Shown: one piece after another, positions 45,201-57,500 of the stretch | Layout of the letters: each line of letters starts with the position of its first letter | How positions within the stretch are numbered: the first letter of the stretch is position 1 | Assembly: GCA_037349105.1 (NCBI GenBank) | Contig: JAYJMM010000102.1 | Span: 2,108,001-2,172,000, forward strand | Source: Limnomonas spitsbergensis | Taxonomy: Eukaryota; Chlorophyta; Chlorophyceae; Chlamydomonadales | Reading direction: 5' to 3' | Length of the DNA stretch: 64,000 nucleotides | The notes under the pieces: generated by a model | What the model saw: only the letters and a program-made list of their open reading frames with translations | Databases searched by the model: none | Told to the model about the DNA's origin: nothing | Program-made: the position numbers and the translations under genes

Positions 45201-46944
45201 CGGTGGCAAAGTTGTTCCACATGCTGTTCTGGTTGAGCTTGACACTTGAAGTCAGCAGGTTCAGGTTGCTGAGATCGTAGAAGCTGATCTTAATGTACAG
45301 CGCACTCCACAGGAGAATGGATCCCTGGTTGGAGTTGTAGACTGAGCACTCGTACATGTAGGATTTCAGGTAAGGGCCGAGCATCGCATTAGTGGCAAGT
45401 CCAGTGGTGGGGTTCATTCCAAGCAGGTAGGGGCAATCAATATCCTTGTTGTACATACGAGTGGACTGGTTGAAGTAGAACACACCATAAATGTTCGTGG
45501 AAGGGGGAGAGGGAGAGGGGGGAGGAGGGCCAGGAGAGGGAGGAGGATTGGGGGCAGGGGAGGGCGCAGGAGGGGCAGTGGGGGAGGGAGGCACCGGAGG
45601 AGGGGTTGGAGGGGGAAAGGGAGAGGGAGGAAGGGGAGGGACGGGGGGGGTGGGTGAGCGCATGCGAGCCGCGCATGCCCTGGGAATGGGAACCGCTTGT
45701 GCAACACCACCGGCGTTGTACAGGTCAAGAGTCTGGCCAGCAGCCATGATGAGGGTCTTGGAGAAGGCGGTGACAGAGCCGCAGTCGTTGTTGTTGGTGT
45801 TTGTTAGGTCATAAGCAGTCACCATGAACTTGACACCGAAGTACAGGCTCGTGGAGTTGGAGATGTCAGAGGTGGGGCTGCGGGTGCTGTTGGCTGTGTA
45901 CACGCAGCCAGTGTTTCGGACAAACACGCTGCTGGTGGGGTCGCATGCGCTGGTCAAGTCGATGGCTGCAGTAAAGCAAGACCACAGGGACAAGCTCGAG
46001 GAGATCAGGTCAGACACAAAGTAGTTCGTGGGCTGAGCCGAGACGAACTGGTTCCAGACATGGATCTGGCCGTTGAGCCTATCACTAGCAGTAGGGTTAT
46101 TGACTGGCTGGTTGTACAGGATCTGGCCGAGGGCATTCGTTGTGGCGCCGGCAGCAAGCATGACGTCGGCAGCAGCTCCCCATCCAGTGGCATTCAAGGA
46201 CACAGTGACATAAAGCATGTCAGTGTAGTCCTTCCACACAAACAGCTTTCCGTAAACAGCTGCAGGCGTGCCAGATTCAACCAGGTCGGTGGAGAAAACG
46301 ACACCCAGACAGGACAGCTTCTGGTCATAGGTGATAGGGTAGCTGGATGGGGCGTTCAGGGCTGGGAAGAGTCTGGGAGCCCCATAGCCAGGGTACTGAC
46401 ACATGGCATCAGCAGTGCCCCAGTTGTCAGCAGTCTGCAAATAAGAGATGAGAATCTTGGGTCAGTACTGATCAGAGCTTGAGGGCACATGCATCGGGAA
46501 GGCAGCATGATCGGTCCCCTGCGGGACCGAAGAGCATATGCATCAAGGATCTACCCGCCGCGGCCCGCGGGTATGCACCATTATCCTAAATCGCCAAGGA
46601 CCTACCAGGCAGTTGGAAGGGGCGATCGCCTCGGGAGTGGTTGAGCTGCCTACACAGTTGTTCGAGGGGTAGGCAGTGCCGTTGCTGTACGTGTACTGAA
46701 CGGCGTCGCATGCTTCGTTGATGTATCTGTTGTCAGTTCCCAGCGTGTTCGTAATGTGGCACACTTGTGTGGAGCGGGTTGGAACGCCTAGCCAGGTACG
46801 AGGCTGCGTCGCTGAGCTGGTACTTGCAAAGTTAAGGCCGTACTCTCTCAGGTTGCACCAGTAGAGTATTCCACTCTGAGGCAGAGCAGATGCCATAGCC
46901 AGGGCTGATGCGACCAGAAAGACGTGCAATGCTGATAAAGCCAT
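42296..46944 (-). CDS. Pherophorin-like hydroxyproline-rich ECM glycoprotein
   Basis: Exons: 46944-46606, 46434-45168, 44745-42992, 42837-42709, 42571-42296; all GT-AG, phases 0, 1, 0, 0; 1,254 residues. A signal peptide (MALSALHVFLVASALAMASA) is followed by QSGILYWCN. Five globular parts are separated by four Pro/Ser linkers at about residues 369-425, 637-694, 839-895 and 1023-1091, the last rich in PVPSP. Globular parts hold paired Cys and several N-x-S/T sites. Linkers of SPPPP type are substrates for prolyl hydroxylation and arabinosylation in volvocine walls. The last three globular parts and the last two introns match the gene at 1-1933. Likely a secreted structural ECM component. Plus-strand Gly-rich frames across the linkers are shadows. 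Confidence 0.88.
44800..45140. repeat. 42-bp minisatellite filling intron 2 of the glycoprotein gene
   Basis: Each unit is three related 14-mers (GGAGGGCTGCATGT, GGAGGGCTGCATGC, GGAGGGGTATATAA). About seven units lie between donor 45167 and acceptor 44746. The unit is divisible by three and stop-free on the minus strand, so the frame stays open through the whole repeat into exon 3 (Pro/Ala/His/Ser-rich peptide). The protein match and clean splice sites argue that it is spliced out. Confidence 0.9.
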
Positions 46945-48879
46945 AGCGCTTGTCGGCTTACGGAGTTGACGATCTGCAAGCAAGGGCCGACGAAGGGCCG
47001 GGGGGCGGTTACTCAGCAGGAGGTTTCTTATTATTTGTAATAATCGACGAGGTGCTGCACCCATGAACAGCCGTAAGACGCAGAATATTCAATAATACCG
47101 CATGTGCGTCTGAGAACATGCACGCACGACTTATTACTATTGGTTCGTGGCTACTAATACTGCAGCGTTATTATTTACTGGGTTAATCAAGCATGGCATT
47201 GCCTGCGAACTAACTCACCCCGCCGGAAAAAATGAAGCCTGGCGCGGTGTTTGTGTTCGTGTTCGAAAAGACTGCTTTTACAGATCCCTGCAAAAATAAC
47301 ACGACTTCAGATTGACAGGTGGGAGACATGCATGTGGAATCCACCCGGAATCCACCCTAGCAGAATTCGCATCAATTGTTGTAGAACAGAACAGCGGTTG
47401 AGTGATAGGTAACAACGTGCTAAACGTGCTTGTCTTGGCGACTCACCTGCACTATCAACTGTTGGCGCACAATGATCAAAATGTCACGTTCAACGTTTAT
47501 GACCGCGATTGCGGAACATATAGGGGTACAGGGTTCGGATCGCGCACGGTAGGGGGTCCGTTGGTGCAACCAGTTTCCAGCCTAATGACAGCGCAGTACA
47601 AGGGTTACGGGGTCGGAGAGCTGCCTCTGAGAGCTGCCATGTATGCGTCGGTTTTTGACGATGACTAAAGGGACGTAGCAGGAAAGGTGAAGTCGCGCAT
47701 TGGCCACGCAGTTGGAGACCGTCACCTCCCTAGCATCTCCTCCATGAACGGCACGCCGTTTGAGGCGTGGATTAACTAAGGATGGCAAAGCGTGCCTAAA
47801 CATCTTGCGCCGACGCTGTCAGCAGCCCTGTCAGATAGACATTACGGCATTAAGTACGTGCAAACATGCCTCCGACGCAAGTGCCGTCTGTGTCCCTTTC
47901 ATCTGCCCTTGGCACTTCAGCAGGCAAATCTACGATTCGCCATACGGTAATCAGAGTGTCAGTGTTCAGGCTTCAGGACCTTGATAGCCCTGCTCACAGC
48001 ACTTGTATGCAGCTAGACTATGAGTTCTTGACTCTTGGGGGGACGAATCCATCCCTCCAGGCTATGAACTAGTTTCATATGATGCAATAAGAAACCTGAG
48101 TCCTGCATCCCATGCATGACAGCCCAGTCATCCGGGGTAACGTCATCCTTTACCGCTCAAAAACCTTCCCATGCATGCACTTGTTTATTATAACTTGCTT
48201 CTTGCCACTTCAGCTACATCAATGGTTGTAGGTTGCATGCATGTGTATGAAGTTTGCCGGGTTTGGGGAAGCAAATAATGCTTCCCCTGCCCACAACCCC
48301 ACCGACTCAACTGCGAAGCCTCTTTTCTATCTAGTGTAATGGCCCTTTCGCACATATGTAGCCAACCCCGTCAAATAGTCAATTTCTTGGGTGAGTCCAG
48401 CCGAGCATCAGGTGTCATGCAAGGGACAGGCGATACTTGCAAATAAACCCAATCCAAGCGATAGCAAAAAGTGTGGAATCTCTACAGCAGGTTGTCGAAC
48501 AGCACCGTGACCTTTATGCATGTAGCCGATTGTACATCCCAACGCTGATCATTTACATCATGGCGAAAGGTCAAAGGGGCCCGCTGCAGCAAGTCCTGTT
48601 GTTTGATTGATTGGGCCAACAGCCGTAGGTCGGTGAAGGTGTGGTTCTAAATGGCCCAGTGGAGGCCGCCCAGCAGCTCTCCAAAGGTGGTCTGGCTCGC
48701 ATAGAAAATAAACACTGCAGTATGGCCGAGGCCTGTGATTGTGTCAAGAGGTAGAGGAGAGCCAGGGGAGGGGACAACCTTGGCTGTGATGTAGCTGAAT
48801 TGCAGCTAAAGCAGCACTTCCTCAAATACCGGTAAACACTGGTGGAGCCCCTCCTGGCCAATCCCTCATCCCTGGCCTC
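46945..48879. other. Upstream flank of the glycoprotein gene
   Basis: It presumably contains the promoter of the minus-strand glycoprotein gene. No TATA box can be assigned. An 88-codon plus frame (47402-47668) has no recognisable domain and starts on GTG. A GTAGCTGAATTGCAGCT repeat copy lies at about 48793. Confidence 0.35.
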
Positions 48880-49648
48880 ATGACTGAGAAAACAAACATA
48901 TCCAAGGATTCCAAGGTTGTTGGTATAATAAGTGTTGGCAAGGAATTGTTGGCACCGGGGTTCAAGTTGGTTACGTTCTCTAAGTGGTTCCAAGTTAAGC
49001 GTGATGTGAAGGAAACTTTCTGGTACAATTTTAGCAAACCTAATATAATTTTCGCTGTAGCCCGGTATCGGATGGGGTTGCATTGGCTGAATGTTGAGAC
49101 TGGTCGCTTTGAGAAACCTTGTGTGCCTCGTAGCAAGTGTATTTGTAGATGCTGCAATCTTAAATGTCGGGAGGATGAGCTTTACATGATTTACTGCCCG
49201 TTCTACGAAGACCTTCATTTCCAATTTAACCTTACTTTCCATAATTTCCTAGAGGACGAGGATGAGGCCATGGAACGGTACGCAAATGGAGTGTGGGGCA
49301 AACTAAATGCAGAGGATTCTGCATCTGTGTTCTGGGGAAATTTGGTTCTTTTATCTTACAGTGTATGAATGATGAAAAGAGAGATTCATCTCAATTTTTT
49401 GTTAAATTCCCGTCTCCCCCCTAATTCTCTAGGCGGTGCTTAATCGAACTCTTTTGCACCCACGTCATGTTTTATGGCTGTGGCTTATCTTCTGCACTAC
49501 TATGGGGTTCATTCCCACGCCACTGTCGTGGTTGTGTGCTAAGTTGCTTGCCCAGGGGGGGCACTGGTTTTCGCTTTCTGTCCTAGTGTATCGAGTGCCT
49601 GTACCGATTTACGGGCACATGTCCCATGTATCAAATGTGATGCTCTGA
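48880..49648 (+). pseudogene. LINE (non-LTR retrotransposon) C-terminal fragment
   Basis: The 162-codon frame 48880-49368 contains KPNIIFAVARYRMGLHWLNV, then PRSKCICRCCNLKCREDELY and MIYCPFYEDLHFQF. This fits the zinc-binding C-terminal tail that follows reverse transcriptase in many LINEs: 'R..r.C..C......De.H.l..Cp.y..lR..f'. No reverse transcriptase precedes it, consistent with a 5'-truncated insertion. The following 49433-49648 frame (LLHPRHVLWLWLIF) may be its remaining tail. The segment is AT-richer than its surroundings. Confidence 0.5.
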
Positions 49649-51109
49649 TGGACTGTAAAAACTTCACACAAACTTCACCACGTCTTCTGTGTTCCTGGTG
49701 TAGAAGACGTGTGAGGGAAACGTGGAAAGTGAACTAAAGAGAGAACATTTGAGCTGCCCCAGGCCGGCGAGGAAGGCCGTTTGCTATGAGCAGACGCATA
49801 GAGTGCTAAAGAGAAGAACGTCAGCAAGAGGAAGACTTCTTTATCAATCACTTCCTGAAAGTCCACCAAACGTCACACTGACGAAACAGACTTTCCACAC
49901 ATTTCACTGACACACTCTTGCATGCCTTCCTAATTTCGTAGGTGGCATCGAGGGGGATGGGAGAAAAATACATGTACCCCCATCATCCGAAAGTTGCAGC
50001 GCTTAACGAGGAGCATTCCAAGCAAATATAATCTCAAAATGTTTGATGGTCCAAGGGGGGAAGGGTCGATAAGGGGGGGCAAAGTTGAAGGGGGGGGAGA
50101 AAGGTCACATAAAAAGAGTTAAAGAAACAATAATCGACATTATTAGCTTTTGATTTGACACCAGATTGAGACGAGAGCTACACCATTGCATTCCTTGTGG
50201 CAAATGCTGTCGATTTGCGTCATAAGGTCAAATACATTACATTGGATCATCCCCTCGACATCCATATCCGCAGTGGGGCGGTTCTTCAACCAGAAAAGTG
50301 CGATCCCTGGTCAGCTTCCACCAACTTCACGCCATAGCTCGAGCATGTCAGCTGAGTTCCCATGCAGATGAGCTGATGCCAAGCCCTGTCCACTTTGAGA
50401 TGACACCCTTAGCGGTCGGAGGTTCTTCAGCAAGAGAATGCACCATCAGTAGCTCGGGACGCGCAGACGGAGTGCAAGGTGCATGGCTGTGGGGAAATGG
50501 CCAAGCTATGAGCTAAGGTATGCGGTTGCACGTTGGAGCGCACATCTTGCTGCGCCAACGGTGCATCATGCAGCTGGGACTCTTGGAGCCAAGTGGTGCA
50601 GAGGCAGGCGGCTTATGTGGCGTTGTGTGTGGAGACAGGGCACAAGGCCGGTGCAAAACGGACATGGGCAGAGACTTCAACAGACTAACACCAACATGCT
50701 GTCAATCAAGTCCCTCTGCGTCCTGAACCACACGACTTCGTGTGCGGCTGCTGAGAGGTATGATTTCGCCAATCCATGTACCAATAGACCAGTGGCTTGC
50801 ACCATCTGCAGGCGCACGGCGGGTACCATCGGCCCTTGTGTGGAGCTTAAGGTTATACAGCCTTTATACATGTGACAAGCCTCCATTGACCATTGGTTCC
50901 ATGTTCCAGACACCCAGTACACAGGGTGTGTCGATTACCAGGCCTTTACACGCATCAAAGAGGTTGTAAATGGTTTGACAAGGACAGACACACATAGCAT
51001 ACAATGATACGACTTAAAGAAAGGCAAATACCAGAATTGAAAAGATCAAAAACCACAACATACCAATTGGCCACCACCTGCTCTTTCGACAGAGATACTG
51101 AGGCTGAAG
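49649..51109. other. Intergenic stretch, nothing recognised
   Basis: Short frames on both strands, no domain. 50040-50120 is a G-rich strand with several GGGG runs. 50186-50980 has medium-length plus frames without recognisable content. Confidence 0.35.
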
Positions 51110-52760
51110 CCGCAACAGGGCAGCCAGAAGGCTATGCAAGGCAGGGCAGCTGGCAGGGCGTTCAAGGTAGCACACCAGCAGGCCATACAGGGCAGCAGGC
51201 CAGCAGGGCAGCAGGTCATACAGAGCAGCAGACCAGCAGGCTAGCAGGGCAGCAGGGCAGCAGGGCAGCAGGGCAGCCGGCTAGCAGGGCAGCCGGCAGG
51301 AGGTTCAGGGCAGCAGGCCAGCAGGCCATACAGGACAGCAGGGCAGCAGAGCAGCAGGCCAGCGGAGCAGCAGGCCAGCAGGGCAGCAGGCCAGCAGGGC
51401 AACAGGGCAGCAGGCCAGCAGGCTAGCAGGGCAGCCGGCAGGGCCTTCAAGGCAGCAGGGCAGCAGGGCATACATGGCAGCAGGGCAGCAGGTCAGCAGA
51501 GCAGCAGGCCATACAGGGCAGCAGGCCATACAGGGCAGCAGGCCAGCAAGCTAGCATGGCAGCTGGCAGGGCGTTTAAGGCAGCAGGGCAGCAGGCCATA
51601 CAAGGCAGCAGGCCATACAGGGCAGCAGGCCAGCAGGCCAGCAGGCCATGCAGGCCAGCAGGCCATACAGGGCAGCAGGCCAGCAGGGCAGCAAGGCAGC
51701 TGGGCAGCAGGCCAGCAGGCCAGCAGGGCAGCAGGCTAGCAGGGCAGCCGGCAGGGCGTTCAGGGCAGCAGGCCAGCAGGCCATACAGGGCAGCAGGCCA
51801 GCAGGGCAGCAGGCCAGCAGGGCAGCAGGCCATACAGGGCAGCAGGCCATACAGGGCAGCAGGCCATACAGGGCAGCAGGCCAGCAGGGCAGCAGGGCAG
51901 CTGGGCAGCAGGCCAGCAGGCCAGCAGGCCAGCAGCGCAGCAGGCTAGCAGGGCAGCAGGCCGTGCATGGCAGCATGGCAGCAAGGCAGCAAGGCAGCAA
52001 GGCAGCAGGTCAGCAGGCCAGCTGGCCAGCGGGGCAGCAGGCGAGCAGGGTAGCATGGCAGCGGGGCAGCATGCCATCAGGGCAGCTCGCAGGGCGTTCA
52101 GGGCTGAGGGCCATGCAGGGCTGCAGGCCAGCAAGGCAGCAGGCCAGCAGGGCAGCAGGCTATGCGTGCCAGCAGGGCAGCAGGGCAGCCATCAGGGCAG
52201 AAGGCCAGCAGGGCAGCAGGCCATGCATGGCAGCAGGCCAGCAGGCCAGTAGGGCTGCAGGCCAAAGGGCAGCAGGTCAGCAGGGCTGAGGGCCATGCAG
52301 GCAGCATGGCAGCAGGCCAGCAGGGTGGCCAGAAGGCCATGCAAGGCAAGGCAGTGGACAGGGCATTCAAGGCAGCAGGCCAGCAGTGCATTCAGGGCAG
52401 TAGGCCAGCAGGCCATGCAGGGCAGCAGGACAGCAGGCCAGCAGGCCAGCAGGGCAGCAGGCCAGCAGGGTAGCAGGCCAGCAGGGCAGCAGGCCAGCAG
52501 GGCAGCAGGCCAGCAGGGCAGCTTGCAGGGCATTCAGGGCAGCAGGCCTTGCATGGCTGCAGTCCAGCAGGGCAGCAGCCTAGTAGGGCAGCAGGCCAGA
52601 CAGGAGTTGAGCCATCAGGGCATTCAGTGCAGCAGGTCAGCAGGCTATGCAGTGCAGCATGGCAGCATGGCAGCATGGCGGCAGGGCAGCCAGCAGGCCA
52701 TGTAGGTCAAGGTAGCCAGCAAGGCAGCAGGCCATCATGGCAGCCAGCAGGCCATGCCTA
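51110..52760. repeat. 1.6-kb CAGCAGGGCAGCAGGCC-type satellite
   Basis: Hundreds of short related units built from GGGCAGCAGGC, CAGCAGGCCAT and ACAGGGCAGCAG cover the stretch with no fixed period. All six frames are open for long distances (Gln/Ala/Ser/Arg-Gly on plus; Cys/Pro/Leu/Ala/Trp on minus). The right third is more diverged. None of the frames should be annotated as genes. Confidence 0.95.
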
Positions 52761-52801
52761 CTCTGCAACTTCAAGCATTGAAAAGGCCTCTACTTATCCT
52801 A

Positions 52802-54137
52802 CTACGAGTGTTGGCGTACACCCTTGACGGACTTGGTATAAGCGGGAGGACAGACTGAGACTCTGCCGCTTAGTTTGTCAGCCGCTGCTTTGTAGCCATC
52901 CACACCGGTTTGGAGCAAGCCTTGAAGAGGCTTTCTGTCGTCTACACCGCGACACCCGGGGGGCTTGTCTGTCCTGCCGAGCCCACTGAGCTCAACTGTA
53001 CCGCCAAGCATGGGCGGCCTGTGTGTACTGCTGTGCACTCACAACTTGGATGTACTGGCAGGGGTCATGTATCAGCTTCGGGGGCGTGATTGCTGTGTAG
53101 TGTTTGCTCACCATTCTTTCAGATTCAGGGCTTGTGTGAGCTTGATATCACAGGAGTTCAACAATTCTGCCATAAAATAGTTGTAGAAGGGCAGGAGGCA
53201 AGATTCGTTACCCATATGCCGTATACAAATGGCAATCAATGCCACATGCCTTCGGGCATAAGTTACATGCGGGCCATGATTCAAATACCGGCATGTGTAG
53301 CTTCATCAAGGCTTTTATATAAGAAACGGTATGCACCGGTACCTTAATCTAGGCTGACTTGAAGCCTTGAGAAAATTTCTCCACACTTGTGCACTACCGG
53401 TAGCACCTCCGAAGCTGGCAACTCAGGAAACAAACTGTGTGTGATCAGGCGGAATGAAACAACAATTGCACAGTCGAATCCTACATTCCTAGTCCTGGGA
53501 TGTACATTCATCATTCGCCATGAGACCATCGGTCATGGGCTCTCAACAGACATTTTGAATTCGGCTGCATGCCAGGCACATGTGCATGAACAAGGTATTT
53601 CAAATTTCAGAACGCTCACCCAGCTGCCCACCCCCTCATTCAGTCAGCACACATGAAACATTATAAGCAATAGACGCTCTGACAGCTACATCAGTCTAGT
53701 TGTTCCCTCAAGAGCCGCCCAACAACAACTGACGACTCGATATCCTGAGAGGGGGGCAGGTTTAGGGTTCACGAGGGGTGGTTGAACCTGGTTGAACCCT
53801 GCTAAGACAAGAGGTTTGATTTTTGATCAAAAAGCTGTCCTCCTTTCTAGTTACCTCCAGGTTGTAATCGAAACAACACGTCATGCCATATAAGACGCAA
53901 TGAAACCAGGGAAAGATGAAAACGTGCCCAGCATTGTACCTGGGGCAGGAGCTAGATCCTTGGGATCTTCAAAAGGTTCGGCCAATCGTGCCAAAGCTTT
54001 ACAAGAGAGCACAAACACGCAATTTAAGAGATGGGTCACCTCGTCCGCGAAGCCCACGCAGAGCGCTGGCATGGGGCCCAGTGCCGTGACGAAGCCCTCT
54101 GCACCCCATTCTCGCAGCACCTCAGGCAGGAACAGCT
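52802..54137 (-). CDS. Unrecognised minus-strand gene, 3' exons
   Basis: The last exon is 53018-52802 (stop TAG) and encodes PPMLGGTVELSGLGRTDKPP and LLQTGVDGYKAAADKLSGRV. It is preceded by 53166-53112 (LLNSCDIKLTQALNLKEW) through a donor GTGAGC and an acceptor CAG with matching phase (Trp codon split 2+1). Further candidate exons: 53421-53359 (LPASEVLPVVHKCGEIFSRL) and 54137-54040 (ELFLPEVLREWGAEGFVTAL and GPMPALCVGFADE), which join each other at phase 0. The link 53359 to 53166 does not keep phase, so an exon is missing or one candidate is wrong. I do not recognise the protein. The 5' end is unknown; minus frames up to 54437 (for example KLRESLEFDKLAIELNYLDW) may belong to it or to a neighbour. 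Confidence 0.4.
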
Positions 54138-54517
54138 CTGCAATTAGGTTGTATTTACTCAATTAAGCTTTCAACGAAGCTGATCTTCAAATGTGCAGGG
54201 AAAACGTCCTCGGCTACCGTTGGCAGAGCAGGACGTCCGGCAAAAACGAAAGCAAACTCATCAGGCGCGCCAGTCCAGGTAATTGAGCTCTATCGCTAAC
54301 TTGTCGAATTCGAGACTTTCCCTTAGCTTCACGCGCTGCATCGCCTTGCCCCTCACTGCCAGGCAGTTCAACTGCCAGTCTGCCACAATCCTGCAGTTCC
54401 AGGCCCCAATACCAGAGCAGGACTACACTTCTGGCCTTGAACATCCTTTAACCCGTTGCCGTTCTGTTAAATCCAGTCTGTACTCAGGACTTCTTATCAG
54501 GCTGGACTCATCTGCAG

Positions 54518-57500
54518 CACTGCATTTAAGTACCACTGCCCCTACCCCTGCTGCCCAGGCAGCAGCTCTGTCGGCAGCTTCCGGACAGGTCCAGCCCTCC
54601 ACACCCCTGAGCCGCCCCGCTGACCAGGCCGGCGTGGACATGACTCCAGAGCGCCCCGTTGCACCCCTGTCGCCGATGCTGCTGGCGATGACACCGCCAG
54701 AGTGTCAAGCCATGTTGCAAGCAGTTGAGGAAGCCATCCAGCACGTGGCATCCTCAGGTACTCCATTGACACCAGGTAAAAGACCTGCATGCAAAATTGC
54801 CATGCATTCAGCATTACCCTTTGCACTGCACTCCGTACACAGGCACACAAACTTTGACACGTGGACGTGGCACCTTTCCCCCTCCTGTTCCCATGCCAGC
54901 TTCCCTACAAAAGTATCCACTAGCAGCATAACCTTGGGCTGCTCTTCAGCTTTTCTTTGAAAAACAAACCTGCCGGTGCCCCACATGTGCCCCAGTCCCC
55001 AGCTGCCCTAGCTGCCCTCTCCCTGGCTCCCTACGTCGGCACCTAAGTTAACTGTCTGCTCTGCCAGGCTCTTTCAAAAAAGGCTTTAGGGTGGTTGTGC
55101 TGACATTGAAACCCCAACTTCCCAGTATCCACACGGACCTTACCTCATCATGGCATCTTTCATTCTGATGGCGTCCAGGGCGCTGCGATGAGCCTGGTGC
55201 TAGCACTGGTGATAGAAACTCCCCCTGTGTCCACATGGACCTGTCCCCTGTCCCTTTGTCCACACCGACCTCTACCCTACCTGTTTCTCCACACCGACCT
55301 TACCTCACCATGGCATCCTTCACTCTGATGGAGCCCAGGGCGCTGCTCCGAGCCTGGTGATAGCACTGGGGAGGGAACCTTCCGGGAGTGGCTGCTGCGA
55401 GCTGGACTCCCCAGCGTCTCTGAAGCTATGGTGCCTCAGCTTCAGGTGCGAGGGACACTCCAACCTGAAAGCGCAAAGCTCTTGACCAGGGCAAAACCTT
55501 TGAGCACAATGCTGTTGGCCAGTGAAAAACCTCGGAGTTCTTAGATGTTGGCCTGTGCATAACCTCGGAGCATAAACTTGTTGGCCAGTGCAAAACCTGT
55601 GAAACTGTGGCACAAGTTGAGCTGCCTGTCTGCCTGCAACACATCTCAACGAAGTTTTTTTGCTTCCTTGCGCCCTGTGGGTGTGTTTACCGACATGACC
55701 TAACTCCCCTCTGCATTGATCTGTCTCCCCTGCAGGTGCTGTACGAACAGGCGTGCGTAGGCGGCCAGCTGAAGGCCACCCTTACGGCAATGAAGGATAG
55801 CGAGCTGGAGCTGGCGGCTCAGGAGGCTGCAGACAATGCACGCCATGTGGAGCTGCTGGTGGGTGTTGGTGGGGGACGAGGGGAGGTGGAGTGCAGAGAA
55901 GCTTGGGCTGGAATGCGTTTGTGAGTTTGAGGGGAGGAAGGGGAAGGGCAGAGGAGCCTTGGCTGGCATGTATGGGCGCGGGTATGGCTATCAAGACGAC
56001 ATATAGATGCTGTTTTAGTCTCTACCGATATGTATACATTCAATTAAATGGTTTCAGTTTCCTACAGGCTGCAGGCTGTATGGGTGTATGGCTGACTGCT
56101 AGTAGCTCGCCTTCTTATGTAACAGGCAGTGAATAGCTCGCCTGCTCATATGACAGGCAGCTGAAGCTTGCCTTCTTTTAAAACTGTCAGCTACCGATAA
56201 TACCAGCGATAATAACTTGCCTTCTTATGACCGAATAGCTATTATAGGAAATGCCATAGGTGACAGGACAAGGCTATCAACTTGCCAGTACATTTTTTTT
56301 GTGGGGTCCAATCCTTCCATTTGTCCATGAGGTGGATCTATCAGCTCTGAAAGAAAGGTCTTCCCAGAGGAAGAATGAAGGTTGGGAGGAGAGAGAACCT
56401 GAGTGACACTCAAGCCAGCCAGGGTAATCGTTGGACGGCCTTTCTTTAGAACGGGGGTATTAAGCCCCCGCCTTTGTCTTCCCTCCTTTGTCTTCCCTCC
56501 GTTGTCTTCCCTCCTTTCTCTCTTCCCTCCCACCTTCAATTTCCTTTTTCTCCAGACATTTAGGGGCCCACTTTTCCTCCTTATATGTATGAGAGTCTGC
56601 CTTCTTGTTCATTTTTTTATTTCATCCTGTGTTTCTACGGAATTTTAAATTCCATTCCTGTATTCCCCTACCCCTTTATGCATGTTTTGTTGCCAACAGC
56701 ATAGCAAGTGATATCCTCCTGCCGCCTCGTCCCCATCCCCCCAGGCCGACGAAAACGACCTGCTCCAAGAGGACATCGAGGCGCTGAAACAGCAGCTCGC
56801 TTCAATGAAGCAGCAACTGCTCGCGGTGCAGCTTAGCCACGACAAGCACACGCCACTACCACCAGGCACCTCAGGCGCAGCACTCAGCGGAAACTCCGGG
56901 CGGCTGACAGCCAGCAGCGGCTCCATTGATCTCTCCCTGACCACGCTCAGCCCCAGCGTCGTCTCCTGCATGCCGCCGCACGTCCCGATCCACGAATGGG
57001 CGGGGCCCGAGGATGAGGCTCTGAGCGGGCCGCCGGCCGCGAGCATATCGATCTCGCTTGGCGGCCAGCCAGGGGCTTCGGTTGTGCCGCTCAGCAATCG
57101 GTCAACCGTTACCCCGCATTCAGCAGCCAGCCAGGGTAGCATCAGCTTGCTGTCCTCTTCCCCGCCTCAAGCTGTGCCCTATTCAGAATGGGCGCATGTC
57201 AACATTCTGGCGCCCCCAGACCTGACTGCCCGCGATTCCCTCCCCGGCCACCCAGGTCGGTCCTATCTGATACAGCCGGCCGTATCAACAGCTGGCTCGA
57301 GCAACCATTGGTCAGAGGGTTGTGCTGCCGGGGGCGCCACTCCAAGCAGCGCACCTGACGTTGCACCCAACAGTGCAGCGGGGAGCGCATGTGGGAGCGC
57401 AGCGGGGAGCAAGCTGAGCATCATATCGCGCACGCCGGTGCGCGTCCCGTTCCAGGAGTGGGCGCAGGTGGCCGGCTGCCGGGCGTTGCGTTCGGGCACC

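Noticed and set aside
47402..47668. 88-codon plus frame upstream of the glycoprotein gene
   Set aside because: Begins at GTG, lacks a recognisable domain and a supported splice partner.
51110..52760. Many overlapping 60-213 codon frames, Gln/Ala-rich or Cys/Pro-rich
   Set aside because: All six frames are open because of the CAG/GGC repeat; no domain, start context or splice-linked exon.
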